The notes under the pieces are model-generated. The model saw nothing but the letters and a program-made list of their open reading frames with translations, searched no databases and had not been told where the DNA came from. Positions 36,937 through 46,609 of a stretch of DNA of 64,000 nucleotides are shown one piece after another; within the stretch, counting starts at the first letter, position 1; the number at the start of each line of letters is the position of its first letter. Source of the stretch: Candidatus Sysuiplasma jiujiangense. GTDB lineage: Archaea; Thermoplasmatota; Thermoplasmata; Sysuiplasmatales; Sysuiplasmataceae. Position numbers and translations under genes: made by a program. The DNA lies in NCBI GenBank assembly GCA_019721075.1, contig JAHEAD010000004.1:1-64000 (forward strand). The letters are read 5' to 3'.

Positions 36937-39060
36937 ATGCTTTCAAAAAGCCAGTCTCAGGAATCGCGGAACTCGAATGAAAAGGGAATTGAGTTCGCGA
37001 ATCTCATTCATCCCGGGAGTCTCGCAGTCGTGGGCGCTACTGAAACAACCGGCAGGCTCGGCAATCTTATACTGAAGTCCATTGCCGATTTCGGCTACGG
37101 AGGGAGGCTGTTTCCTGTCAACCCGAAGCATGATACCGCTTTCTCGCTGAAATGCTACCATTCAATTGCGGACGCAACAGTGGAAAACGGCCGGCCCATA
37201 GACATGGCATATCTGGCGCTTCCGGAAGAACTTGCCGGCGATGCAATCTATCAGTGCCTTTCCGCGCATGTCCGGACTATAGTGATTCTCTCGTCATCGG
37301 TAGCGGGAATTTCATCAGATACGGATGAAGAAAGAAAACTGATTCATAAAGCACGCGAATCAGGCAGCATAATTCTTGGTCCCAACTGCCTTGGAATCCA
37401 CAGCCCCTCCGGCGGTATAACGTTCAGTTCCAGGTTGAAGAACGCAGACGGTCCGTTAGTGTTCGTTTCACAGAGCGGCTCGATGTCCGAAATATTCGTT
37501 CTGTCGATGCAGGAAAGAGGGATAGGCGTTAAGGCCGCTGTGAGCACAGGCAACGAGCTTATGGTTTCCGCCGAGGATATTATTTCTTCGGCCGCTGCGA
37601 ATGCAGATGTGAGCGTAATTGCAGTCTACGCAGAACAACTCAGGAATCCTGAACAATTTGTGGATATATGCCGATCCCTGCCGGCTGATGTAACTCTCAT
37701 ACTCTACAAGGCAGGCACGACCACCTCAGGCAGGAAGGCAGCCCTCTCGCATACCGGTGCCATAGGCGGAAGTTACGAAGCCTACAGGGCAATCGCAAAA
37801 AAAGGGAATGCCGTGCTCGTGGACTCTTATGGTGCGCTAGTCGATTCGGTTATCGCAGCGTCGGCATCCCGCAGGTTTGCCGGACGCCGGATAGGTGTTA
37901 TTTCGGCGCCAGGCGGATTATGCGTGACGCTTTCCGATGCTCTTGAAAAGCATGGTTTTGAGTTGCCGAAATTTGACGGCAAGACTGTCGTCTCACTAAA
38001 AAAGCGGCTTAAGTTTAAGGGTAACCTGAGGAATCCGCTGGATCTGACTATGGCTGCAATTTCAAATCCGGATCTCTACAGGACATCTGCGTCTGAAATT
38101 GCAAGGACCCGCGATTTCGATGTGCTTGTTCTGGGCGCTCCCACTTCTTATTCAGTCATCCCCTTTGTAGAAAGGGTTGAACAGATTGCCTCGGAGACTT
38201 CTCTTCCCCTGGCTGTCGTATGGCAGGGGGATGATGATCCTGTCAGGGAAGGCACGGCCATGCTCAATCGTGCAGGAATCCCTGTGTTCGATTCCCCTGA
38301 AGCGCTTGCCTCCTCGATAGAAGTCATTGAAAATGCTGCTTCGAGGAAGAAGAGGAGAAAGTTCACTCTCAGACCGTTCTTTGGAACACACGCATATGCT
38401 GATGGCAGTCGCGGTTCCGGCGGAAGATGGCTTTCAACTGAGGAAATTGCAGAAATACTCCAGGCTTACGGCATTGGAAATTATACCGAATCAAAGGCAG
38501 ACAGCATGCGCGATGCCGTGGAAAACGCAAAGTCTGCAGGCTTTCCCGCTGTGATGAAGCTGCATTCCGATAGACTGATACACAAAACAGCTTCGGGCGG
38601 CGTCAGGATGTTTCTGAACGACGATGCTTCCGTCAGGAAGGCGTACAGGGAAATGCAGTTGACTGCCGCCCGGCTTGAACTTGCAGACTTCTACGTGACT
38701 GTTTCCAGACAGATTATCGGAGGGATCGAATTTGCCCTGGGTATGTTCAGGGGGCCCGGCAATTCTGCCGTAATGATGTTTGGCCTGGGAGGCATCCTTG
38801 TTGAATTTTCGGGTCACAAGTCGTTTGCTCTCTGTCCACTTTCACCAGTCGAAGCCCTGGAACTGATAGATGATTGTTCTCTCGGATCACTCTTCAAAGC
38901 CTACCGTGGCATCAGAAAGGCTGAACTTGCGGAGAAGTTGGTCAGTTTCTCGAAACTCGCAGCAGTGGAGGAGGATATAATCGAGATGGACGTGAATCCC
39001 CTGATTGCGGCAGAAGGCGGTTTCTATCCCGCGGACGTCAGGATATTCAGGAAAAACTGA
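36937..39060 (+). CDS. ADP-forming acyl-CoA (acetate--CoA) ligase, fused alpha-beta
   Basis: A 707-residue NDP-forming acyl-CoA synthetase making ATP from acyl-CoA, ADP and phosphate, or the reverse. The alpha part (about 1-460) has the CoA-binding LAVVGATETTGRLGNLILKS, the LGPNCLGIHSP loop and FVSQSGSMSEIF. SHTGAIGGSYEAYRA follows. The beta part (from about 485) is an ATP-grasp domain with KLHSDRLIHKTASGGVRMFL and EMDVNPLIA. Fused ACD proteins are usual in Thermoplasmata and can serve sugar or amino-acid fermentation and fatty-acid activation. Start at ATG 36937. Confidence 0.93.
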   Translation: MLSKSQSQESRNSNEKGIEFANLIHPGSLAVVGATETTGRLGNLILKSIADFGYGGRLFPVNPKHDTAFSLKCYHSIADATVENGRPIDMAYLALPEELAGDAIYQCLSAHVRTIVILSSSVAGISSDTDEERKLIHKARESGSIILGPNCLGIHSPSGGITFSSRLKNADGPLVFVSQSGSMSEIFVLSMQERGIGVKAAVSTGNELMVSAEDIISSAAANADVSVIAVYAEQLRNPEQFVDICRSLPADVTLILYKAGTTTSGRKAALSHTGAIGGSYEAYRAIAKKGNAVLVDSYGALVDSVIAASASRRFAGRRIGVISAPGGLCVTLSDALEKHGFELPKFDGKTVVSLKKRLKFKGNLRNPLDLTMAAISNPDLYRTSASEIARTRDFDVLVLGAPTSYSVIPFVERVEQIASETSLPLAVVWQGDDDPVREGTAMLNRAGIPVFDSPEALASSIEVIENAASRKKRRKFTLRPFFGTHAYADGSRGSGGRWLSTEEIAEILQAYGIGNYTESKADSMRDAVENAKSAGFPAVMKLHSDRLIHKTASGGVRMFLNDDASVRKAYREMQLTAARLELADFYVTVSRQIIGGIEFALGMFRGPGNSAVMMFGLGGILVEFSGHKSFALCPLSPVEALELIDDCSLGSLFKAYRGIRKAELAEKLVSFSKLAAVEEDIIEMDVNPLIAAEGGFYPADVRIFRKN

Positions 39061-39061
39061 A

Positions 39062-41608
39062 CTATTTTCTCTTCCTGGTGACCTTCCCCTTTGCCCCTGC
39101 GTCTGTAAATTTCTTCAGCAGAGAATCGACTGACGCTCTCAGCTCCCTGACATCCGAACGAACTCTGTCCATCTCATCGCGCAATTTCCTCTCCGAATCA
39201 TTTCCTGCACCGCCCTTAATCCTGGTTATCGCGTCATATGCCCTTCTTCTCAGTCTTCCATCCCGTTCTCTTTCAATGAGTGTTTCAAGCTCCGGAATAG
39301 CATCTCTGCTTCCTGCTATCTCGGCAGCTTCGATTGCAGCCTGCCTGTATCTCAGTTCTCCGTCCTTCAGCTGTCTGTAGATGAATTGCCTGACCCTTTT
39401 GTCCTCTTTCCCGAGTTCAGCCACCGTTCTTATAGCAGCACTCCTGACCCTCCATCCGTAGTTCCCCAGGGTGAACTGTTTCAGGAATTCGATATCGTCT
39501 TTATCCCCGAACTCAGTAAAGGAGTTAATCGCAGCCTGTCTTATCACATCGAGGTGCGACGGTATTTCGATTGCCTTCCTGATGACATCGTCTCTTTCGG
39601 CCACATCGATTTTTGCAAATGCGGTCACTGCTTCAGATGCGACTGCGTAGCTGTCGTCGTTAAACATCCTCTTCAGTGTTTCGGCGGATGCCCGCTCCCT
39701 GAACATGCCGATCGCTCCGACAACCGCTTTCCTTACTCTCGAGTCCTTCGCATTTGCCGATGAGAGAAGGGCGTCAAACGACTCCTTCCTGTTGATTTTA
39801 CCAAGTGCCTGGGCACAGGCTTCCCCGGCAGCCCAGAAATTATCTCCTTTCAGTTCCGCAGCAAGCGCTTCGCATATCCTTTTCTCGCTTTTCCTTGAAA
39901 GTTCCCTAGCGGCAAGTATTTTTTCGTAAGTTCTTCCCAGCTTCAACTGATAAAGCGCATCTTCTACAGGTCTGCTGAGCTTCAGCTTTTTGAGTATGTC
40001 ATTGTCCGGGTCTATGCTAACAAAAAGCGGCCTTTCGTCCGTCTCAAACTCAAAAATCTCCTCCCTGTCTCTCACTTCCAGTTTTCCGTCTTCTCTTCTT
40101 CCTTCTTTGTAGACGATCGAAAAAGGCAGGTCGATCCTGAACAGCGGTGTCTGTTCGTCGCATTTCTGGACCTGTCTGACGATCACCCTGACCTTTTTCT
40201 CGGATATTTCGTATTTCAGCTCGATTTCAAATTCGGGGAACCCCGCCCTGTACACCCACTGATCGAAGAACCACTGCAAATTTCTGCCAGTGGCCTCCTC
40301 AATCGCCTTTATCAGATCAGATGTCTCGACGTTCCTGAACATGTTATTTTTGCAGTACAGGCTTAGCGATCTGAAAAAGGATTCGTCACCAAGTTCCTTC
40401 CTCAGCATGTGCAGAACGAGTGCACCCTTCTGGTATGTCGTTCTGTCGAACAGCTCAGCCGGAACAAAGTATGAACGCTGGACTATTGGCCTCCTGTAGT
40501 TTTCACTGTCTTCCCTGAAGTAAATTTCGGCTGACTGATCCAGGAATGCACGCATCTCGTCTGCTCCAATGTCATGTTCTCTGAACAGCGCGTCAAAGAA
40601 GGTGGCGAAACCTTCATTAAGCCAGATATTCGACCAGTCCTTCGCTGTAAGAAGGTCTCCCCACCACTGGTGTGCCAGCTCATGAGCAACCAGGCCATGG
40701 CTTGGAAAATCGACTTCAGATCTGGCATCGTGAAGCGTCTCATCTGTCTGGGTGGTGCAGCTTATATTTTCCATTCCGCCCCAGATGAATCCCGAGACTG
40801 CAACCTGAGAGTACTTTTCATAGGGATAATCGACTCCTATTATCCTGGAAAAGAATTCAATCATTTTTGGCGTCTTCCGGAAAGACAATCTCCCTTCCTC
40901 CTCCCTCCCCGGCTGAACGTAGTATGTTACCGGTATGTTCTTCCACTTGTCCTCGATAACTGAAAAAGTGCCAGCCACGATCGAGTTAAGGTAGGTGGAA
41001 TGCGGCGCGCCTTCGCTCCAGTGGAATGTTCTCTTTCTTCTCTTTTTGTCTTCCGACACCTTCAGGAGTCTGCCGTTCGAAATTGCCAACGCGTCCCAAT
41101 CCACTGTTATTGCCATTTCTGTTGTGTATTTCATATTCGGATAGTCGAAACAGGGAAACCAGTAGGCAGAATACTCATCCTCCCCCTGCGACCATGCCTG
41201 AAGCGGTTTCTTCGGGTTGTTATTGTCAGGGGAAATGAAGTAGAGTCCTGCCTCAGGACTGCAGCTGTACATAATGCTGATTTCAACCTTCCTGCGCCCC
41301 TCACCTGATGTGAAGATATGCAACCTGCCTCCGATGTGTTCGAAAGAAGCGTTACGCCCCTGCACCCTGACATTCAAGATTTCCATTTCCCTGGCGTCCA
41401 GGACAATTGCTTCCGGGACAGTGTTGTGAGTGAACTCAATGTCGTATTCTGCGCGGCCTTCGAGCTTCTTTTCCTTCAGATCAACATCAAGGTGCAGTTT
41501 GAGATGGTTGATGCTGAATTCAAGATCCCTTGCATATTGTGATTTGGCAAAAGGAAGCTCAAAACGGCTCTTGATCTCGTGAACTGAGGCTTCGTAATCC
41601 ATATTCAT
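39062..41608 (-). CDS. M1-family zinc aminopeptidase with C-terminal HEAT repeats
   Basis: An 848-residue protein. The N-terminal saddle (1-240) is followed by the catalytic domain: substrate motif GGMEN (277-281) in place of GAMEN, zinc site HELAH (309-313) and Glu332 in WLNEGFATFF. From about residue 575 the sequence turns into HEAT-like helical repeats (LSRKSEKRICEALAAEL..., SRVRKAVVGAIGMFRERAS, YRQAAIEAAEIAGSRDAIPELE), ending in a coiled coil with a basic tail. It is similar in its first part to tricorn-interacting factors F2/F3 of Thermoplasma, which trim peptides. A TATA-like TTTTTAAAG 26 bases before the ATG suggests a leaderless transcript. Confidence 0.93.
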   Translation of the reverse strand: MNMDYEASVHEIKSRFELPFAKSQYARDLEFSINHLKLHLDVDLKEKKLEGRAEYDIEFTHNTVPEAIVLDAREMEILNVRVQGRNASFEHIGGRLHIFTSGEGRRKVEISIMYSCSPEAGLYFISPDNNNPKKPLQAWSQGEDEYSAYWFPCFDYPNMKYTTEMAITVDWDALAISNGRLLKVSEDKKRRKRTFHWSEGAPHSTYLNSIVAGTFSVIEDKWKNIPVTYYVQPGREEEGRLSFRKTPKMIEFFSRIIGVDYPYEKYSQVAVSGFIWGGMENISCTTQTDETLHDARSEVDFPSHGLVAHELAHQWWGDLLTAKDWSNIWLNEGFATFFDALFREHDIGADEMRAFLDQSAEIYFREDSENYRRPIVQRSYFVPAELFDRTTYQKGALVLHMLRKELGDESFFRSLSLYCKNNMFRNVETSDLIKAIEEATGRNLQWFFDQWVYRAGFPEFEIELKYEISEKKVRVIVRQVQKCDEQTPLFRIDLPFSIVYKEGRREDGKLEVRDREEIFEFETDERPLFVSIDPDNDILKKLKLSRPVEDALYQLKLGRTYEKILAARELSRKSEKRICEALAAELKGDNFWAAGEACAQALGKINRKESFDALLSSANAKDSRVRKAVVGAIGMFRERASAETLKRMFNDDSYAVASEAVTAFAKIDVAERDDVIRKAIEIPSHLDVIRQAAINSFTEFGDKDDIEFLKQFTLGNYGWRVRSAAIRTVAELGKEDKRVRQFIYRQLKDGELRYRQAAIEAAEIAGSRDAIPELETLIERERDGRLRRRAYDAITRIKGGAGNDSERKLRDEMDRVRSDVRELRASVDSLLKKFTDAGAKGKVTRKRK

Positions 41609-41777
41609 CGCACCGGTTAAAGTTGGACCGCTTTAAAAACTTATGACGCCTAAATGCGTACAGGAACGTCGCTCATCCCCCCTTTGGCTGATTTCCGGAA
41701 TGCAAATTTGTATCAGGCCATGCACACTGATTAAATATCAGTAGTCTGTTGCAAAAACGCAGACAGAGGTACAGTGT

Positions 41778-42218
41778 ATGTCCAGAATGCATTCCAGTCG
41801 TAAGGGCAAAGCATCATCAAAGAAGCCGGCAGTGACCTCAAGCCCTCAATGGGTTCAGGCTAGCAGGGAGGATGTTACAGATCAGATAATACAGATGGGT
41901 AAACTCGGTAGACCTGCCTCCCAGATAGGGCTTATCATGCGCGATCAGTACGGTGTTCCGAATGTCAAGCTGCTTACAGGCAAGCCTATCATACAGATTC
42001 TGGAGGAAGCAGGCATTAAGCCTCAACTTCCAGAAGATCTTGGCTCTCTTATTGAAAGGGTCAAAACGGTATCAGTACACACAAATGAAAACAGGAGCGA
42101 TCATAGCGCAGAGAGGGGTCTCCAGCTGATAGAATCGAAGATCCGCAGGCTTTCCAAATATTATATCAGGGAAGGGGTAATACCTTCGAACTGGAAATAT
42201 TCACCAGAGAGCAAGTGA
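41778..42218 (+). CDS. rps15: 30S ribosomal protein S15
   Basis: Small-subunit uS15 with the archaeal N-terminal extension, 146 residues: MSRMHSSRKGKASSKKP, then LGRPASQIGLIMRDQYGVP and the rRNA-binding LIESKIRRLSKYY. GAGGT lies about ten bases before the ATG, and a TTAAATATC element lies about 46 bases upstream. Its stop overlaps the following RecJ-like gene, the usual archaeal order. Confidence 0.95.
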   Translation: MSRMHSSRKGKASSKKPAVTSSPQWVQASREDVTDQIIQMGKLGRPASQIGLIMRDQYGVPNVKLLTGKPIIQILEEAGIKPQLPEDLGSLIERVKTVSVHTNENRSDHSAERGLQLIESKIRRLSKYYIREGVIPSNWKYSPESK

Positions 42219-43615
42219 AGATTTTCCAGCGAGTGAAAAACCAGATGACTGACCTTGAACTGCACCGCGTCCTCCAGGAACGGCTGAACGATGCGAAATC
42301 TGCACTTCTGAACTGTAATGGTGAGATAGTAAGGGTGGTAAGCCATTATGATTCCGATGGAATAAGTTCTGCATCAGTTCTCACATTGATGCTGTCCAGG
42401 ATGGGGCTGCCATTCCATGCGACGATGTCCAGGAGCCTGGACAGGCATGTCATCGAAAAACTCAGGAAAGAGCAGAGAAATATCTTCATCTTCTCAGACA
42501 TGGGCAGCGGCCAGCTTGATATGCTGCGGGAACTCAACTCAACAATTATTGTCCTGGATCACCATAAAGCGGTCGGTGACGTTAATGATGGCGATAAAGT
42601 CATTCATGTCAATCCTTCCTTGTTCGGCTCAAACGGAACAACCGAAATCAGCGGCTCAACAACCTGTTTTCTCCTTGCCCAGCATGTGGACAGCAGAAAC
42701 TGGGATGCATCTCCGCAGGCCCTCGCAGGCGCATACGGCGACATGCAGCACCTGGGCGGATTCAAAGGATTGAACGAAGCAATTCTGCAGAACGCCATTC
42801 AGAGGAACGTGCTGTATGGTAGGAAGATGCTGTCCCTCCAGGGATCAAATCTCATAGAATCGCTTAAACTTTCCCCGGAACCGTATTTTACCGGTCTGAC
42901 AGGCAGGGAGGAAAATATAATCAAGTATTTTGGCATGTTTGGCATAGATACCACAAAGCCATATGCCTCTTATGATGCAGACGACGTCAGGAAAGTATCC
43001 AGCGTTCTAATGGCTGTCCTTGCCTCAAACGGCGTTGATTTTGAAAATGTTTCACAGATTATCGCAACCCACTACTTTCTGCCGGGAAGGGAAATCAGCA
43101 TATCGGAACTCTCCAGCCTCGCAAACTCCTGCGGAAGGACGGAAAACTATTCCACCGGCCTTGCATTAGAGCTCGGCGACAGATCCGCGCTCGACGAAGC
43201 GAGGAAGCTCAGAAATGAATATAATTCAAGAATAGTCGAGAGAATGATTCCGCTTGAAGGAGGGATAGAGCAGTTGAACAGTATTCAGTATTTCGGTTCG
43301 GACGACGCCTCTCTGTCCGGGGCGCTCTGCGGCCTGTATATGTCATTTGTTGGAAAAAAGGACAAGCCGACAATTGTATACTCGAAGTCCGGGAGCGAAT
43401 TAAAAATCAGCGCACGGGGAACCAGAAAACTTGTTTCGGAAGGCCTCGATTTGGCAGCCAGTCTGTCAAAATCGGCAGCAGAGTGCGGCGGTCAGGGTGG
43501 AGGGCATGTAATTGCCTCCGGCGCATCTGTTCCTGTCGGCAAGATGGATATTTTCCTCAAAATGGTGGATGAAATTACATCAGAGCAGCTCAAGCGAAAT
43601 GTCAGCGCCACGTAA
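42215..43615 (+). CDS. Archaeal RecJ-like DHH nuclease
   Basis: DHH-superfamily phosphoesterase of 466 residues, a relative of archaeal RecJ/GAN that works with GINS-CMG replisomes or in RNA turnover. It has the catalytic VSHYDSDGISSASV and IIVLDHHKAV, and late GGQGGGHVIASGASVP (the DHHA1-type GGGH motif). It starts at GTG 42215 overlapping the rps15 stop. ATG 42245 (MTDLELHRVL) is an alternative. It is in an operon with rps15, as in many archaea. It converges with kae1 at the 3' end, overlapping by 14 bases. Confidence 0.9.
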   Translation: MKIFQRVKNQMTDLELHRVLQERLNDAKSALLNCNGEIVRVVSHYDSDGISSASVLTLMLSRMGLPFHATMSRSLDRHVIEKLRKEQRNIFIFSDMGSGQLDMLRELNSTIIVLDHHKAVGDVNDGDKVIHVNPSLFGSNGTTEISGSTTCFLLAQHVDSRNWDASPQALAGAYGDMQHLGGFKGLNEAILQNAIQRNVLYGRKMLSLQGSNLIESLKLSPEPYFTGLTGREENIIKYFGMFGIDTTKPYASYDADDVRKVSSVLMAVLASNGVDFENVSQIIATHYFLPGREISISELSSLANSCGRTENYSTGLALELGDRSALDEARKLRNEYNSRIVERMIPLEGGIEQLNSIQYFGSDDASLSGALCGLYMSFVGKKDKPTIVYSKSGSELKISARGTRKLVSEGLDLAASLSKSAAECGGQGGGHVIASGASVPVGKMDIFLKMVDEITSEQLKRNVSAT

Positions 43616-44582
43616 CACTGACCTGATCTGTCCTGTATCTCTGGTTTATCAACGTTTTCTCAAGCGGCATTCTCTGTCCTGAAGAATATGCAAGTATTCC
43701 GTTCCATGCAATCATCACACCGTTGTCAACCAGATATCTGTAGGGGGGCTCATAGACAGCTGCACCACGCTCCCCTGCCATCGTTTTCACCATTTCCACA
43801 AGTCTCCTGTTCCTAGCAACACCTCCCGCAAGCAGTATTTCGTTTTTTTCCGCCTGTGCGACAGCCCTCTCTGTTACTTCTGTAAGCATTGCGAATACCG
43901 TTTCCTGAACTGAGAAACATAGATCCTCTATTCTGCAGCCGTTGTGAAGATGCTGTCTTGCGGCAGTGAGAATCCCGGAGAAAGAAACATCCATCCCCTT
44001 TACAGAATAGGGCAGATCAAGGAGGTCACTGCCTTTAGACGCCAGTTCCTCAATCTTAGGCCCGGCATAGAAACCCAGCCCGGCTATGATGCCGAGTTTG
44101 TCCAGCAGATTTCCAACGCCGATGTCCATTGTTTCACCGAATACCCTGTACCGTCCTCCGGCATAGGCAATAACCTGTGTGTTTCCACCCGAACAGTAAA
44201 GCATCAGCGGATCCTTCGCATCACAGTTCATCCTGCCAATCTCGAGGTGTGCGACGCAGTGATTTACACCAATTATCGGCCTGTCAAGCGACAGTGAAAC
44301 TGCCCTGGCGGCAGTCGCGACTGTTCTAAGACAGGGCCCAAGACCAGGGCCCTGTGAAAAGGCCACAACATCTATCATTTCAGGCAAAATACCTGCGTTT
44401 TCAATGCTCTTCTCGATCAGAGGGACAACGAACTCTGCATGATGGTTGGCAGCCTCCCGAGGGTGTATCCCGCCCTTCGGCGGTCTGTACATGTCACTCG
44501 CCTCTGCAAGGATTTTGCGATCTGATGTCACGATCCCGACACCCACGGTGTGTGCCGTACCTTCAATACCAAGACATATCAC
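43602..44582 (-). CDS. kae1: tRNA threonylcarbamoyladenosine synthase Kae1 (KEOPS)
   Basis: Catalytic KEOPS subunit making t6A in tRNA, 326 residues. It has the ASKHA fold with LGIEGTAHTVGVGIV, the metal-binding HCVAH motif (HxxxH) in GVNHCVAHLEIG, YCSGGNTQVIAY and GGVARNRRLVEMV. It lacks the C-terminal Bud32 kinase that is fused in some archaea, so Bud32 must be encoded elsewhere. The GTG start lies about 27 bases from the centre of a TTATAAATA element, which suggests a leaderless message. Confidence 0.95.
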   Translation of the reverse strand: MICLGIEGTAHTVGVGIVTSDRKILAEASDMYRPPKGGIHPREAANHHAEFVVPLIEKSIENAGILPEMIDVVAFSQGPGLGPCLRTVATAARAVSLSLDRPIIGVNHCVAHLEIGRMNCDAKDPLMLYCSGGNTQVIAYAGGRYRVFGETMDIGVGNLLDKLGIIAGLGFYAGPKIEELASKGSDLLDLPYSVKGMDVSFSGILTAARQHLHNGCRIEDLCFSVQETVFAMLTEVTERAVAQAEKNEILLAGGVARNRRLVEMVKTMAGERGAAVYEPPYRYLVDNGVMIAWNGILAYSSGQRMPLEKTLINQRYRTDQVSVTWR

Positions 44583-44602
44583 GATTCATCATAGGAGTGT
44601 TG

Positions 44603-44616
44603 CTCTTATAAATATT
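44603..44616 (-). promoter_or_regulatory. TATA box of kae1
   Basis: On the minus strand the sequence is AATATTTATAAGAG. The TATA core is centred about 27 bases before the kae1 GTG, the usual archaeal distance from TATA to start site. Transcription would therefore begin at or next to the start codon. It also sits between divergent genes. Confidence 0.55.
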
Positions 44617-44692
44617 GCAATTTCGAATACATCCTGGCGGCTTTTGCCAAACTTTATTATTCTGTTGGACGTAATTAATGCAAAGATAAAAT

Positions 44693-45331
44693 ATGATAAA
44701 CGAGACAGATTGCGGCGGAAGCATGACATGCATCGAAGGCACTGGCTCTGAAAAAGGCAAACTGAACGGAGCATCCGATTATCTTGCATCATATGTCGCT
44801 TCGTTGAATACTCCAGAATTGGGAAAGGAGGAGCACATTGCAACAGAGGGGCTGGTCAGAATGATGGAATCAAAGATGGACTTCGGCGAGATATTCAAAA
44901 TTGTGAAGAAGACCGTGTATTCGAAACTCCGGAAGGAAAGGCCGGGCGTCGGTCTGATTCTTGCCAGCCTGCCGAACGAACTCGGTGCATTCTGGGAGAT
45001 TGGCGGAAATTATATTGTTCTCAATTCGACGCTTGTGGACGCAATGCGTGCTGTCAGCAAATATGAAACGGAATTCAATTCATTTATATTCACAATTCTC
45101 GCACACGAATATATACACTCCCTGGGTTACGTCGATGAGCTTGAGGCTAGGAGGCTGACCGCAAGTATAACCGTCAGTTCATTCGGCGAGGGACATCCTG
45201 CCAGCGTCATGGCTTCCGGCGACATATGGGAAATATACCCGTTCCTCAAATTTGTCCGTTCCGGAAATGCGAAAACATTCAGATTTGTCAGGAATTTCGA
45301 CAGCGATCAGACAAGGGATTATATCCGGTAG
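44693..45331 (+). CDS. Orphan HExxH metalloprotein
   Basis: A 212-residue protein not matched to a named family. The key motif is ILAHEYIHSLGYVDELEARRLT, with HEYIH at 138-142 and acidic Glu149/Glu151 downstream, a gluzincin-like zinc site. There is no signal peptide or membrane segment. The first 60 residues have an acidic, Met-rich character and little predicted structure. A TTTATTA element about 35 bases before the ATG supports a promoter. It is divergent from kae1. Whether it is a peptidase or a folded structural relative is not known. Confidence 0.7.
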   Translation: MINETDCGGSMTCIEGTGSEKGKLNGASDYLASYVASLNTPELGKEEHIATEGLVRMMESKMDFGEIFKIVKKTVYSKLRKERPGVGLILASLPNELGAFWEIGGNYIVLNSTLVDAMRAVSKYETEFNSFIFTILAHEYIHSLGYVDELEARRLTASITVSSFGEGHPASVMASGDIWEIYPFLKFVRSGNAKTFRFVRNFDSDQTRDYIR

Positions 45332-45725
45332 ATTGAAGTAAATATCACCGGTCGAGACATTGCGGTGCCGCTTATTGTTTATGCTGTGCGTCAGATTTTC
45401 CTGTGCCGGAAGAAAAGAAAGGATGACATATTTTATGGATCGTGAAAAAACCGGAACAGGAATTTTGCCGGATCAGACGGCGGTGCCGTCGATCCTTTTT
45501 CCAACCCTCGCTCAACCCAGCCACAGATGATACTTCATTGGTGGGGTAGAATCCGAGCCAGCTAACGCAGATGTCTGGTTCAGATAATTATGTGCATGCT
45601 CAGGTGTTTATTTCACCAGCAAGAGGAACGCGCGGTTGCATTTCGAAGGACACAGGTCCTTTGCTGGGCTTTCATCCGGCAACGATGACATTGCCTTAAG
45701 CAGGATTCTGATGTTCTTCCGGGTA
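45332..45725. other. Intergenic region, no gene recognised
   Basis: About 390 bases between the HExxH gene and the small winged-helix gene. No coding frame with motifs, tRNA or repeat is visible. Confidence 0.4.
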
Positions 45726-45959
45726 TCAGGAGGGCGGCTGCTGCTTCTTCAGCAGATAATATCCGGCAGCCTTCTCCCTTGCAATTCTTTTGATAATTCC
45801 CTTCTGTGCAAGGCTCTGCAGCGAATTTGCCACAAGTCCTTTGGGCTTTCCGCACTTCTTCGTAATGTCGTCGGCTGTCCTGATGGCGGTGTCGTTCGTA
45901 GCTCCAAGCTCTTCCATTACCTTGACTATGATTTCCTCAACCGGTGATAATTCGACCAT
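45726..45959 (-). CDS. Small winged-helix DNA-binding protein
   Basis: A 77-residue single-domain winged helix: MVELSPVEEIIVKVMEELG, TADDITKKCGKPKGLVANSLQSLAQKGIIKRI as the recognition region, then the wing REKAAGYYLL. It is probably a transcription regulator with unknown target. The frame is open to 46037. The ATG at 45959 has GGAGA before it and a TATA-like GTTAAATATTAC about 40 bases upstream, so the short form is real. It is divergent from the cyclophilin gene. Confidence 0.75.
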   Translation of the reverse strand: MVELSPVEEIIVKVMEELGATNDTAIRTADDITKKCGKPKGLVANSLQSLAQKGIIKRIAREKAAGYYLLKKQQPPS

Positions 45960-46153
45960 GTGTGGATCTCCATAAGTATGGATTGACCAAGGGTAATATT
46001 TAACTTGTTTTTCCGCACAACGGCGAAACGGTTCCACTACAGCAGCCGGGCATCTGCGAACTGAATTAGCGATTCCGTGATGCAGCAGATACTGTTGTAA
46101 ACTGACCGATGATAAACTTCTTAAGCTGTACGGAACCTGAAGGTCCTGATATT

Positions 46154-46609
46154 ATGTCTACAGCACTCGTTGAGACAAACATGGGAAACATAAAGATTGA
46201 GCTATTTGACAGTGTAATGCCTTTAACTGCCGGAAATTTCAGGAAACTCGTGGAGAAGAACTTTTACAACGGTGTTATTTTTCACAGAGTGATACCAGGT
46301 TTCATGATTCAGGGAGGCGATCCTACTGGAACCGGAATGGGCGGTCCGGGTTATTCGATCAAGGATGAATTTGCACCGGGCAACAGGAATAACAGAGGAA
46401 CAATTTCCATGGCAAATGCCGGTCCGAATACCGGCGGGAGCCAGTTCTTCATAAATGTGGCAGACAATAACTTCCTCGATTCGAAACATCCGGTTTTCGG
46501 AAGAGTCCTTGAAGGAATGGATACCGTAGACAGGATAAGCAATGTCCTGCGCAACAGGAGTGACAAACCACTGAAGGATGTTGTAATTCAGCGTGTTTCA
46601 ATCCTTTGA
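46154..46609 (+). CDS. Peptidyl-prolyl cis-trans isomerase, cyclophilin type
   Basis: Folding helper of 151 residues, without signal peptide and therefore cytosolic. It has the full cyclophilin core: TNMGNIKIELFDSVMPLTAGNF, FHRVIPGFMIQGGDPTGTGMGG (catalytic Arg), and NTGGSQFFINVADNNFLDSKHPVFGRV. ATG 46154 with GAAGGT upstream is preferred over the earlier in-frame start at 46109. It is a monocistronic gene. Confidence 0.96.
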   Translation: MSTALVETNMGNIKIELFDSVMPLTAGNFRKLVEKNFYNGVIFHRVIPGFMIQGGDPTGTGMGGPGYSIKDEFAPGNRNNRGTISMANAGPNTGGSQFFINVADNNFLDSKHPVFGRVLEGMDTVDRISNVLRNRSDKPLKDVVIQRVSIL

